Shown here: one piece after another, positions 1 to 8,333 of the stretch
Layout: each line of letters starts with the position of its first letter
Numbering within the stretch: position 1 is the first letter of the stretch
Assembly: GCA_964526475.1 (NCBI GenBank)
Contig: CAZGKF010000064.1
Span: forward strand, 1 to 13,353
Origin: CAYVTV01 sp964526475
Lineage (GTDB): Bacteria > Bacteroidota > Bacteroidia > Bacteroidales > GCA-2748055
Direction of reading: 5' to 3'
DNA: 13,353 nucleotides
Program-made: the position numbers and the translations under genes
Notes under the pieces: model-generated
Database searches by the model: none
Told to the model about the DNA's origin: nothing
Seen by the model: the letters and a program-made list of their open reading frames with translations, nothing else

Positions 1-1
1 T

Positions 2-652
2 TTAGTCTTTATCACTGTAACCATATTAGAAAGGAGTGGATTTTTAAGCAAAATTAATAACTGGCTGATTACTATTCTTATTTCCGTATTATTCTTCATT
101 AATGGCCCATATACTTTTAATTTCTTCAGTTTTTCCAGTTTTAGTTATCTATTGCCATTTTTTATTTTAGGTGTTGGAATAAACAGGTTTGAAGACAGAT
201 TCAAAAACAAAGTTATAGTGAGATTTTTATTGTTTATTTTTATTTGCAGCCTGAGTCTTCAACAATTTAACTGGTATGGATTAGTTTCCTTTGAACTTCA
301 AAGACATAGTCTTGTCAGTCTGATTATTGGACTTTCCGGAACAAGCCTGCTTTTTGTTTATAGAAAAAACATCAGGTTACTGGCTTTTTTAGGATCTTTT
401 GGCTATTCTATTTATCTTTTTCATGTTTTTGGTACCGCTGGGATAAGGATTATTATGTACCGGTTAAACCTGGGACACTATGAGTTCCAGATATTCCTTG
501 CCAGTCTGGCTTTTGGTCTTATTATACCAGTTATAATTGAATTAACATTTAATAGAATAAATATTTTAAGAATGTTATTTTTGGGGTTAAAATCAAAAAC
601 CTTTGGTAATAAAACAAAACCTTTTATGAATAAAATCGTTTCATCAAATTAA
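2..652 (+). CDS. Acyltransferase-3 family membrane O-acyltransferase, C-terminal part (5' end outside the window)
   Basis: The frame is open from the first bases of the window to a TAA at 650-652, giving 216 visible residues. The real start lies upstream; the TTG at 152 is only an internal codon. The visible part is a series of hydrophobic segments separated by short basic loops, as expected for the multi-pass acyltransferase-3 (OafA/YrhL-like) family. Near the C-terminus is the family's typical last-helix motif GYSIYLFH (genomic about 401-424), followed by another hydrophobic segment and a basic, Lys/Asn-rich tail. The conserved N-terminal catalytic His/Arg region is off the window, so activity cannot be judged. 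Known members acetylate or otherwise acylate cell-surface sugars at the inner membrane. Lying 62 bases ahead of two glycosyltransferases on the same strand, it probably O-acylates the polysaccharide made by this locus; that substrate is inferred. Confidence 0.75.
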   Translation, partial: LVFITVTILERSGFLSKINNWLITILISVLFFINGPYTFNFFSFSSFSYLLPFFILGVGINRFEDRFKNKVIVRFLLFIFICSLSLQQFNWYGLVSFELQRHSLVSLIIGLSGTSLLFVYRKNIRLLAFLGSFGYSIYLFHVFGTAGIRIIMYRLNLGHYEFQIFLASLAFGLIIPVIIELTFNRINILRMLFLGLKSKTFGNKTKPFMNKIVSSN

Positions 653-714
653 CAAACAATTTGTTCTAAACTTAATTGAAAAACACATTTTAATTCATAG
701 AAGTAATACATCGA

Positions 715-1779
715 ATGAAAAGAATCTCCATCTTCATACGCAGTCTGAGCAGAGGGGGCGCGGAAAAGCAGTCATTATTACTGGCAAAATGTTTAAACCC
801 CTACTATGAGGTAAATGTTTTATCATTTTACCCCAATAATCAATATGAGCAGTTTATCCTGGATAATAATATACATGTTATTTTTTTGCAGGGGTCTTTC
901 CTGAATAAGCTTGTATTTTTATATAAATATTTTAAAAAAGAAAAAGAAACCGCAATATTTAATTATTTACCCATAAATAATATTTTCGGTACCCTGACCG
1001 GAAAATTAGCCGGAGTAAAACACATATATTGCGGGATACGAAATGCCGATTATGTCACTGAATATTACAAGCTTATTCTTCAAAAGATGATATGTAATAA
1101 TTTTTCGAAATATATTATCACGAATAGTTTCGAATCCCTTCTGAAATATGGCGAGGCTGGATTTAGGGCAGATAAAATCAAAGTCATTCATAATTGCATC
1201 GAGATTCCTGATATTCTTCCGGTTAAAAATATTAATGAAACATTTATTGTTCTTACAGTTACAAGATTTGTAGATTTTAAGGATATTGGTACTGCCATAA
1301 AGGCTGTTCATTTCCTTGTAAATAAATACCCTCAGTGGAGAAAAAAAATAAAATATTATCTGGTCGGGTATGGCTCACTTGAACAAAATTTAAAATTGCA
1401 GGTAAAAAATCTTAAATTAAATGACGTTATAGAGATTTACGATGGTAACAGGGATGTAACCAACTATTATTTAAAAGCCAATACTTATTTGTCAACATCA
1501 TTATCCGAGGGACTCTCAAATTCCATTATGGAAGCTATGATTTATTCACTCCCGGTTGTTGCCACCAATGCAGGTGATAATCGATTTCTGGTGAAAGACG
1601 GGGAAAACGGCTTTTTATGTGATACTAAAGATTATAAATCAATTGGGGAGTCAATATTTAAAATAATCAGTAATGAAGAAATTCACAGAAAGTTTGGGGA
1701 GATGAGTTTAAAGATTATTAAAGAAAGTTTTTCTACGGATGCATTTACCAGGAATTATTTAGAACTTATAAACAGGTAA
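715..1779 (+). CDS. GT4-type glycosyltransferase (glycosyltransferase group 1)
   Basis: This 354-residue cytosolic or membrane-associated enzyme has the GT-B layout of family GT4. An N-terminal acceptor domain begins with ISIFIRSLSRGGAEKQ, where the glycine-rich loop covers residues 14-19. The C-terminal nucleotide-sugar domain starts near residue 175 with VTRFVDFKD (R184 and K189 sit at the usual phosphate-contacting places). The EX7E signature is E265...E273 in SEGLSNSIMEAM. Length is normal for the family. The next glycosyltransferase starts 16 bases after its stop, so the two are probably co-transcribed. It most likely adds one sugar to a lipid-linked repeat unit of a capsule, exopolysaccharide or O-antigen. 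Donor and acceptor cannot be predicted from these motifs. Confidence 0.88.
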   Translation: MKRISIFIRSLSRGGAEKQSLLLAKCLNPYYEVNVLSFYPNNQYEQFILDNNIHVIFLQGSFLNKLVFLYKYFKKEKETAIFNYLPINNIFGTLTGKLAGVKHIYCGIRNADYVTEYYKLILQKMICNNFSKYIITNSFESLLKYGEAGFRADKIKVIHNCIEIPDILPVKNINETFIVLTVTRFVDFKDIGTAIKAVHFLVNKYPQWRKKIKYYLVGYGSLEQNLKLQVKNLKLNDVIEIYDGNRDVTNYYLKANTYLSTSLSEGLSNSIMEAMIYSLPVVATNAGDNRFLVKDGENGFLCDTKDYKSIGESIFKIISNEEIHRKFGEMSLKIIKESFSTDAFTRNYLELINR

Positions 1780-1795
1780 TTTCTTTTTCAGGCTG

Positions 1796-2893
1796 ATGCA
1801 AATGAAAGTAATTGTAGCAGGAACAAGGGGTATCCCTGATATTTCAGGAGGGATTGAATCACATTGCGAGGAATTATACCCCCGTATCGTTGCATTTGGG
1901 TTTGATATTGTTTTAATCAGGCGTTCCTGTTATATATCAGATGAAGATGAATTAAAAGATTATAAGGGTATAAAATTAATAACTTTATGGGCTCCGCGCA
2001 TAAAAAGTATAGAAGCTTTTTTGCATACTTTTTTGGCTGTTCTTTGGGCTAAAAAACACAAAGCATCACTAATACATATACATGCAATAGGGCCTGCTCT
2101 TCTTATCCCGTTTGCGCGATTATTAGGATTAAAAGTTGTTTTTACTCATCACGGCCCTGATTATAACCGTGCAAAATGGGGCAGATTTGCTAAATTCATG
2201 CTCAGGGTGGGAGAAAGATTCGGAACTGTATATGCTAATGAAGTAATTGTTATCTCTAAGGTCATTCAGGAATCCCTTTCCCGGAAATATAAACGTAACA
2301 ATACTCATCTTATTTTTAACGGTGTTAATATCCCTGAAAATACGAATAATGATGATTTCATTAAAAGTCTTGGGCTTGAACCACGAAGCTATGTATTCAC
2401 CCTGGGAAGATTTGTTGAGGAAAAGGGATTTGATCTTTTAATAAATTCTTTTCGGAAAATTTCTAAAAAGGATATTAAGCTTGTCATTGCAGGTGATGCC
2501 GATCATCAAACAAATTATTCGAAAAAGTTAAAAAAAATGGCCAATGTTAATAATGTGATCTTAACAGGTTTTATAAAAGGAGAACAATTACAGCAACTTT
2601 TCAGTAATGCCAGATTGTTTGTATTGCCATCTTATCATGAAGGTTTGCCAATATCACTACTTGAGGCCATGAGTTATCGTATGCCAGTATTAGTCAGCGA
2701 TATACCAGCTAATAAACAAATTGCTCTCACGGAGAACAGGTTTTTCATTACAGGTAATGAAGAATCTCTAACTCGTATGTTAAACCTTCATTTGCAGATT
2801 AATTTCAGACAGGTTGACTATGATATGGCTCCTTATAATTGGAACCAGATAGCCATGCAGACGAAAACTGTTTATGAGAAAGTGATGAAATAA
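1796..2893 (+). CDS. GT4-type glycosyltransferase (glycosyltransferase group 1)
   Basis: This 365-residue GT-B enzyme opens with MKVIVAGTRGIPDISGGIE, the glycine-rich N-terminal loop seen in many surface-polysaccharide GT4 enzymes, some of them rhamnosyltransferases. A His pair at 118-119 (FTHHGPDYN) lies where acceptor-domain histidines are common. The donor half carries TLGRFVEEKG (R205, K210) and the EX7E motif E282...E290 in HEGLPISLLEAM. Two ATGs compete for the start, at 1796 and 1802; neither has a strong Shine-Dalgarno sequence, and the first is used here. It follows the previous glycosyltransferase by 16 bases, so the pair probably acts on the same growing glycan. The sugar transferred is unknown. 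Confidence 0.88.
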   Translation: MQMKVIVAGTRGIPDISGGIESHCEELYPRIVAFGFDIVLIRRSCYISDEDELKDYKGIKLITLWAPRIKSIEAFLHTFLAVLWAKKHKASLIHIHAIGPALLIPFARLLGLKVVFTHHGPDYNRAKWGRFAKFMLRVGERFGTVYANEVIVISKVIQESLSRKYKRNNTHLIFNGVNIPENTNNDDFIKSLGLEPRSYVFTLGRFVEEKGFDLLINSFRKISKKDIKLVIAGDADHQTNYSKKLKKMANVNNVILTGFIKGEQLQQLFSNARLFVLPSYHEGLPISLLEAMSYRMPVLVSDIPANKQIALTENRFFITGNEESLTRMLNLHLQINFRQVDYDMAPYNWNQIAMQTKTVYEKVMK

Positions 2894-2921
2894 CTGACTC
2901 CTCTTTATCCCTGTGAAATCC

Positions 2922-2951
2922 TGTCATATCGAGCGATAGCGCGATATCTCC
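2922..2951. repeat. REP-like short palindromic element
   Basis: In the gap after the second glycosyltransferase, ATATCG (2926-2931) pairs with CGATAT (2942-2947). The loop can add a further two base pairs (2933-2934 with 2939-2940) around a GATA tetraloop. The flanks (tgtcat... and ...atctcc) and the core gagcgatagcg resemble interspersed elements of the form tgtcatNNcgagcg...gcgaNNatctc found in intergenic regions of many Bacteroidota. That likeness is from memory. Only one copy is in this window, so its repeat status is inferred. Confidence 0.5.
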
Positions 2952-3017
2952 TTTCAATTAGCTTATATAATAGTAGCATAAAATGAACTGCAATTAATAA
3001 CACTAATTTTGTATTAT

Positions 3018-4487
3018 ATGATAAAGATATGCTTATTCATTGTTGTACTTATAATATCTGTCTTTAACTTAAAAGCACAACATAAGAATTTTGTCGGTAA
3101 AGTTGAGGCAATTGGGGGAATCTTTTCTTCTGATAATATGCCATTCTGGATAAGGTCGAATCAATTTGGCAGTGTTCCTGTTGAAAATGCTTCACTGAGT
3201 TTAATTACAGCCGTAAAAAAAGAATATAGTGTTGAAAAAAATAAACTTTTTGACTGGGGAGCATCTTATGAGGGTCGGGTGAATATTGGAAATAAATCTG
3301 ACTTAAAACTGATTGAAGGATATGTTAAAATTAAAGGAAGTATTTTTGAGCTAAAAGCTGGCAGATCAAGAGAGATAATGGGTTTATGTGACACCATTTT
3401 ATCAACAGGGTCTTTTGCTGTTTCCGGAAATGCTCCGGGAATACCAAATGTACAAATAAGCATACCTGATTTCTATATATTACCTGGTTTGGGGAAACTG
3501 GTTGCATTTAAAGGCAATTATTTACATGCCTGGCCCGGGAATACATTAACAAAAACATCAGATACTACTCTTTACATAAACACGTATTTACATCAGAAAT
3601 CTTTATATGGCAGATTTGGTAAACCTGAATGGAAATGGAAGCTTTATGGGGGATTTAATCACCAGGTTTTCTGGGGTAACGAGTCAGATTATTATGGAGA
3701 AATTTTTACTTTAACACCATTTAAAACATACTTATATGTTGTTTCAGGCCAGGCCTATGGAACCCAATACATCCCAAGATCTAAAATAGGTAACCACTTA
3801 GGATCAATCGACATAGGATTTGAATATAACTTTGAAAATTTTAAAATTTCAGCCTACAGACAAAATATCTATGATGTCGGAGCCTTATATTACCTGGCCA
3901 ATATCAGAGATGGATTAAACGGAATTAGCCTGGAAAATATTAATGGATCAGATAAGGTATTTCAATGGAAAAAAATCCTCCTTGAATTTTTCTATACCAA
4001 AAATCAGGCAGGGGAACTTTGGTCAATCCCAACACCTTCTGGGGATGAAAATTATTATAACAATTATCAGTATATTGAAGGCTGGTCATATAATGGAACC
4101 GGCATTGGAAATCCATTTATAAGTGCACGCGATTATGCAAGAGAAGGCCTGCCTGCTAATCCAGCCGATTACTTCATAAATAACAGAGTTATCGTAATGC
4201 ATTTAGGTTTTAATGGATCAATTCATAAATGGGATTTCATGTTAAAATCTTCTTATTCACTAAATTATGGGACATTCGGGACCAGCGAAGTTGGTCACAC
4301 ACTTGGTAAACAAAGGACTCCTCCCCGTTTTGGGATTTTCGAAGAAACACAACAATTTTCTGCTATATTTAAATTAAACAAAGAATTAAAAAACGGTTTG
4401 AACATTGGATTTATCACTGCATTTGATATCGGCAAACTTTATTATAATTCTATAGGGACTCTTTTCAGTATTACCAGGTCTCTGTAG
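3018..4487 (+). CDS. Wzi-like capsule assembly outer-membrane beta-barrel protein
   Basis: The predicted product has 489 residues when started at the ATG at 3018. An in-frame TTG at 3009 would add MYY, but the ATG gives a cleaner signal peptide: a hydrophobic stretch at residues 4-18 ending NLKAQ, with probable cleavage before Gln21. The mature part alternates short beta-strand-like runs rich in Gly, Tyr and Trp, for example WKWKLYGGFNHQVFW, as in the Cap_assem_Wzi family. Length fits the long Bacteroidota members. Wzi in enterobacteria is an outer-membrane barrel that helps bind capsule to the surface; the same role is inferred here from family and from the glycosyltransferases just upstream. 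The export partners Wza and Wzc are not in the window. A secreted T9SS protein follows 69 bases downstream on the same strand. Confidence 0.8.
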   Translation: MIKICLFIVVLIISVFNLKAQHKNFVGKVEAIGGIFSSDNMPFWIRSNQFGSVPVENASLSLITAVKKEYSVEKNKLFDWGASYEGRVNIGNKSDLKLIEGYVKIKGSIFELKAGRSREIMGLCDTILSTGSFAVSGNAPGIPNVQISIPDFYILPGLGKLVAFKGNYLHAWPGNTLTKTSDTTLYINTYLHQKSLYGRFGKPEWKWKLYGGFNHQVFWGNESDYYGEIFTLTPFKTYLYVVSGQAYGTQYIPRSKIGNHLGSIDIGFEYNFENFKISAYRQNIYDVGALYYLANIRDGLNGISLENINGSDKVFQWKKILLEFFYTKNQAGELWSIPTPSGDENYYNNYQYIEGWSYNGTGIGNPFISARDYAREGLPANPADYFINNRVIVMHLGFNGSIHKWDFMLKSSYSLNYGTFGTSEVGHTLGKQRTPPRFGIFEETQQFSAIFKLNKELKNGLNIGFITAFDIGKLYYNSIGTLFSITRSL

Positions 4488-4556
4488 TCACAATAATATA
4501 TTAATGAGCAGGTTATTTGATAATAACTTACCAAAACAATGATTTAAAGAGGGTTC

Positions 4557-6803
4557 ATGAATAAGTCCTTGATACTGCAAATATTAATTAATATTTTTTT
4601 TATCTGTGGTTGTTATGCCATATCATCAGATAAAAAAAGTATAAAAGATCATCCTGATCTTGGGTTAAACGGGAAAATTACCTGGATTGATTCAGTTAAT
4701 ATCAGGGTTGAATATGATTGGTCGGATGATTCTCAATTATTGGATTGGGTAATGACGAACGGCTCAACATTAATTCGTGAAAACGGAGGTGTTACTATTA
4801 ACGGAGGTGATGTTGCCGTACGTGCAATGATATGGAAGCAGGGTATTAAGTGTAGCAAAATATTAGTAGAAAATGCTGCACCACTTTCAACAGCAGGTCA
4901 TTTAAACTTCTATTGCAATCTGTCATCATTTACAGGTGAGCATTACAGACCTAATCCAGGTCTGGGAGCAGTATTAGCTACTTACAAAAATTTCTGGACT
5001 CAGGATGGAATAAAGGAAGGAGATATCGGTGCTCCATTTCTGGTTGTGGATGTTGTAAGAGATTATGAATTTAATGTTTCTGCATCAGGAATGACAATAA
5101 AGTCGTCAATCGATGATATTGCTTATTCATCTAATAATCCTTGTAATCCGGAATCAGGAAGAAAAATTGCCCTTGGTGGCTGGGGAGGGAATACAAGATG
5201 GGGGAAACTTACTATTGAAGGGGATATCTCCATTCCGTGGCATGATGAACCTGTTCCATATAATTACATGAATATTCAAAGTAATGGTCCCGTATTTGAA
5301 CCTGTTATTGAAGTAGTTGGAGATCCGGTTATTGAATGGATCTTTCACGATTCCACCACAAATACATCTGTCAGCCCAAAAAAATATTATGGTAGTGAAG
5401 GGTCCCGGCATAACTATCTTAAAGTTACTCCCTGGTCGGCACTAACAGGTATTAATATCGGTTATGATGCAAGTGATGGCGGCTATGGAAATTTTGATAT
5501 GGTGGCCAATCAAAATGTTTTGGGATTTCAAAATTTAGAACTTGCCAAAAGTAGTCTGAAATATATATGTGCAAACTATAATCCCATAGCAGAGCTTGAT
5601 CTGACCGGATTTACAGCATTGGAATTTATTGAATTATATAAGTGTAAAAAATTAATAAATTTAATATTAAAATCTCATCCGGTACTCGAAAGACTTTGTG
5701 TTGAAGACTGTAGTTTAGATTCTCTTGATATCTCCGGATGTAATGGTCTTAAAGATTTAAGGGCTGCATTAAACAATTGCATATCAATTAAATGGGGGTC
5801 AACAGGAGAGAAAGTATGGCACATTTGCATCAGAGATAATCCTCAGCTAAAGGAAAATATACCAGATCTTACTCAGTTTCCTGTATTAAGAGAATTACTA
5901 ACATGGAATAATAATCAAACTGGGACATTTGTTTGTCATAGTCCTATTATACAAATAATTGAATCATATAGAAACCATTATACCAGTGCAGATATAAGTG
6001 GTTGTACAAGTTTAACACGATTTTCATTATCAGGCAATAAACTAGCCTCAATAAATCTGGATGCAGCCGGCAAATTAATTAATGTGCGTTTAAAGGATTG
6101 TGGATTGATTGAATCACAGACAGACTATGTATTAAGCACTCTGGACAATGCCGGTCAATCTGACGGATATCTCGATTTAGAAGAAAATGAAGCCCCCTCA
6201 GAGGAAGGTTTGGAACATCTTAATAATTTAAAAAGCAAGGCCTGGACGATTTTTGTTACTATTGTCCCTGTTAACGGTATCCATGTTTTGGGCGAAGGAG
6301 GGAAAAACTCCATAGCTGCCAATAATGGGACCTTGCAGTTAAATGCTGACGTTATACCAGCTAATGCAACAGACAAAACTGTAACCTGGTCGGTAGAAAA
6401 TATTACAGGTCAGGCGGAAATTAGCACTACTGGCCTGGTAACCGCTATTACTAATGGTACAGTTAAAGCCAGAGCAACAGCCAATGACGGCACCGGTGTT
6501 TATGCCACTTTAATTATAAATATAACTAACCAAACTGTATCTGTTGACCATTCTCCTTTTGGTTCAGAGAAAAACGAATCTCTTAAAATAACTGTAACCC
6601 GGTATGAAATAAAAACTCACCTGAATGACTACTATTTTTCATGGAAAGCAGTTTTGTACAACTTAAAAGGAGAGGCAGTATTGAGCAAATACGTTGAAAG
6701 CAATACCCTTGTTTTTGATATTTCATCACTTTCTCCAGGTATTTATTTTCAGGTACTTTCTAAAGGGGAGAATTTTATACATGCAAAAGTAATTAAACCC
6801 TAA
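4557..6803 (+). CDS. Secreted multidomain protein: LamG-like, PKD-like, leucine-rich repeats, Ig-like domain, T9SS sorting tail
   Basis: The 748-residue product starts at an ATG with a purine-rich site (aaagaggg, 4546-4553) four bases upstream. A signal sequence covers about residues 1-22; ICGC at 16-19 could be read as a weak lipobox, but the C-terminal tail argues for T9SS export. Residues about 45-235 look like a concanavalin/LamG-type beta-sandwich, ending LGGWGGNTRWGKLTIEG. Residues about 245-300 are PKD-like (EWIFHDSTTNTSVSPKKYYG). Residues about 325-575 are irregular leucine-rich repeats of the form LDISGCxxLxxL with many cysteines. Residues about 579-670 form a BIG2-type Ig domain (NADVIPANATDKTVTWSV). 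Residues about 675-748 are a type A sorting domain (YNLKGEAVL, then DISSLSPGIYFQVL). It is probably carried across the outer membrane and anchored to surface glycolipid. Adhesion or glycan binding is inferred; no catalytic motif was recognised. Confidence 0.82.
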   Translation: MNKSLILQILINIFFICGCYAISSDKKSIKDHPDLGLNGKITWIDSVNIRVEYDWSDDSQLLDWVMTNGSTLIRENGGVTINGGDVAVRAMIWKQGIKCSKILVENAAPLSTAGHLNFYCNLSSFTGEHYRPNPGLGAVLATYKNFWTQDGIKEGDIGAPFLVVDVVRDYEFNVSASGMTIKSSIDDIAYSSNNPCNPESGRKIALGGWGGNTRWGKLTIEGDISIPWHDEPVPYNYMNIQSNGPVFEPVIEVVGDPVIEWIFHDSTTNTSVSPKKYYGSEGSRHNYLKVTPWSALTGINIGYDASDGGYGNFDMVANQNVLGFQNLELAKSSLKYICANYNPIAELDLTGFTALEFIELYKCKKLINLILKSHPVLERLCVEDCSLDSLDISGCNGLKDLRAALNNCISIKWGSTGEKVWHICIRDNPQLKENIPDLTQFPVLRELLTWNNNQTGTFVCHSPIIQIIESYRNHYTSADISGCTSLTRFSLSGNKLASINLDAAGKLINVRLKDCGLIESQTDYVLSTLDNAGQSDGYLDLEENEAPSEEGLEHLNNLKSKAWTIFVTIVPVNGIHVLGEGGKNSIAANNGTLQLNADVIPANATDKTVTWSVENITGQAEISTTGLVTAITNGTVKARATANDGTGVYATLIINITNQTVSVDHSPFGSEKNESLKITVTRYEIKTHLNDYYFSWKAVLYNLKGEAVLSKYVESNTLVFDISSLSPGIYFQVLSKGENFIHAKVIKP

Positions 6804-6890
6804 ATATCTAAAAGACGGAACATTCCGGATTGTGACCAATAATCCTGAAAAAAAATCTGTTTATGGAAAAAATGATTTGAGTACTTGATA

Positions 6891-7481
6891 TTATGGATCA
6901 CAATGCATTTTCCTGATTTTCTCTCTCGTTTTATAATAATTTTTCCTCAAAACGATTCCCAGTTTAACATTTCCAAAACTCGATCTGTACAGATTATTCC
7001 CCATTTGTACCATTAAACCTGCGCTTAAACTCCCTTCTATTACAGAAGAAAACGAACGGCTGATTCCCAATCCCGGATTAATAAACAATTTAGTTCCCTG
7101 ATTAATGGCTTTGGGATCCAGCAAAACTCCTCCATCTGCAAATATAAATGGTGTTGACTTTTTTAAATACCTGTAGTGTCTCATATCAAAATAAACAGGA
7201 ATAAGAACTCCGGTATCATAATAGAAACAGCCAATGCCTATCCCCTGAATAAAATACCTGTTTATCTGGTATCCGAAAACATTGGAAATTCCAGCATAAA
7301 ATTTAGATTCATCTACGCTTATATCACCCAATCCTATTGCACCATGAACTTCAGTAATATTTACAAAACCCGGACGGGAATAATACCTGTAGGAAGGATT
7401 CGACCATTTTTTTTGAACCTGACTGAAGGAATAACAAACAATCAGTGAGAGAAAAAATGAACTTAGTAATTTTAGTTTCAT
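6891..7481 (-). CDS. Small outer-membrane beta-barrel protein of unknown role
   Basis: The 196-residue product begins with a clear signal peptide, MKLKLLSSFFLSLIVCYSFS, with likely cleavage before Gln21. The mature protein is a run of amphipathic strands with Gly and aromatic residues: FVNITEVHGAIGLGD, YFIQGIGIGCFYY, LFINPGLGISRSF and the closing FGNVKLGIVLRK. This is the general pattern of small Bacteroidia outer-membrane barrels, some of which share the NITE...GLGD opening. The last residues (TREKIRKMHCDP) extend past the final strand. It is convergent with the T9SS-sorted protein upstream and lies 81 bases downstream of the acetyltransferase on the same strand, so it may share that transcript. 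No function can be assigned beyond an outer-membrane location. Confidence 0.72.
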   Translation of the reverse strand: MKLKLLSSFFLSLIVCYSFSQVQKKWSNPSYRYYSRPGFVNITEVHGAIGLGDISVDESKFYAGISNVFGYQINRYFIQGIGIGCFYYDTGVLIPVYFDMRHYRYLKKSTPFIFADGGVLLDPKAINQGTKLFINPGLGISRSFSSVIEGSLSAGLMVQMGNNLYRSSFGNVKLGIVLRKNYYKTREKIRKMHCDP

Positions 7482-7545
7482 ATTTCAATAATACCACTTA
7501 TTTTGCAACTTATGAAAATTAGTACCTATAAGAAAACTGATGAAT

Positions 7546-7561
7546 CGCCGGCCCGCACCCC
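7546..7561. other. GC-rich 16-base patch after the acetyltransferase stop
   Basis: Immediately past the end of the acetyltransferase (read on the minus strand) lies a block made only of G and C apart from one A, including the palindrome GCCGGC at 7547-7552. It stands out in an AT-rich intergenic stretch. It could be part of a transcription end or a remnant of a GC-rich interspersed repeat like those at the right edge. No proper hairpin with a T-tract was found, so no terminator is claimed. Confidence 0.3.
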
Positions 7562-7562
7562 T

Positions 7563-8333
7563 TTAATTCCCCTCCCCCTCTTTTATCCATTTCTCGTATC
7601 CCATCTTTTCCCATGGCATGCCTCTTGAAAACCTGTTCATCCATGGATATAACCTGCCTTTCCCAAGAACAACATAATCCCTTATATCCATTACCATTTT
7701 TGCGGGATCGCCCATGATCAGGGAAAAATCGGAGAAATTTTTTGTTACCACACTATTGGCTCCTACCAGGCAATTCTCCCCCACAGCAGCTCCTGAAAGA
7801 ATAATGGCGTGTGCTCCAACCTGTGTGTAATCACCAATAGCCCCCCCCTTAAGATCATCTGACGGAGGATAAGGATCGTTGGTCATCACTACATAAGGAT
7901 AAATAGAAACAAAATCACCTATCACGGAAAACTGGGCAATATGCACATTGCTGTATAAACGACAGTAATTGCCTATCTTAAGATTTCCCTGGATGTCAGA
8001 AAGTGTTCCGATTACAGTGTTTTTACCAATAACATTATTTTCCCTGAGTGTTACACGATGACCGGTTTTTATATTTTCCCCCAGTTTATTCCCTGCATAA
8101 ATGATAGCATGACTTCTTATCAAAGAATTTGCACCGATTACTGTGGCCGGATTTTCATAATCCGGATCCGAATAATAGGTGACTAATGGTTCTCCCAGCA
8201 CACAACAATGAGCAATGTCAACATTATCCTCAATAACAACATTATCAAAAATAATCGTGTTATCCCCTATCCTCACATTTTTTCCAATGCTGGCTTTTGG
8301 GCTTATGGTTATATTACGATTGTTAAACATCAT
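7563..8333 (-). CDS. Left-handed beta-helix (hexapeptide) acetyltransferase, probably acting on a nucleotide sugar or glycan amine
   Basis: This 256-residue enzyme consists of hexapeptide repeats from about residue 8 to 205 ([LIV]GxxxxI pattern: SIGKNVRIGDNTIIF, VIGKNTVIG, AVGENCLVGANSVVTK). It ends with MGDPAK and an unusual Trp/Met-rich extension of about 45 residues (YPWMNRFSRGMPWEKMGYEKW). The loop VMTNDPYPP (149-157) resembles the TNDxYPR loop of WlbB/WbpD-like amino-sugar N-acetyltransferases, which use acetyl-CoA to acetylate UDP- or dTDP-amino sugars. The specific reaction is inferred. Two adjacent ATGs (8331, 8328) are possible starts. Its base composition looks GC-richer than the neighbouring glycosyltransferases. 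The divergent neighbour is the ATP-grasp/FemAB-like pair, also a likely glycan-modification module. Confidence 0.78.
   Translation of the reverse strand: MMFNNRNITISPKASIGKNVRIGDNTIIFDNVVIEDNVDIAHCCVLGEPLVTYYSDPDYENPATVIGANSLIRSHAIIYAGNKLGENIKTGHRVTLRENNVIGKNTVIGTLSDIQGNLKIGNYCRLYSNVHIAQFSVIGDFVSIYPYVVMTNDPYPPSDDLKGGAIGDYTQVGAHAIILSGAAVGENCLVGANSVVTKNFSDFSLIMGDPAKMVMDIRDYVVLGKGRLYPWMNRFSRGMPWEKMGYEKWIKEGEGN

Noticed and set aside
1006..1311. A 101-codon minus-strand frame
   Set aside because: It is antisense to the middle of a glycosyltransferase with intact GT4 motifs.
3004..3011. TAATTTTG as a -7 promoter box for the wzi-like gene
   Set aside because: It ends only six bases before the ATG, which would require a leaderless transcript, and there is no TTG at the -33 position.
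4512..4527. GTTATT...AATAAC hairpin as a terminator after the wzi-like gene
   Set aside because: A six-pair stem that is almost all A-T with no following T-tract is too weak to call.
4605..4613. Lipoprotein signal (ICGC) in the T9SS-sorted protein
   Set aside because: The lipobox is poor, and a C-terminal sorting tail normally goes with signal peptidase I cleavage and T9SS export.
6827..6845. GGATT...AATCC as a terminator between the convergent genes
   Set aside because: Only five pairs with a nine-base loop; the adjacent run is A on the plus strand and is on the wrong side to serve the minus-strand gene.
7176..7448. A 90-codon plus-strand frame
   Set aside because: It lies wholly inside the beta-barrel gene on the other strand, which has a signal peptide and barrel-like strands.
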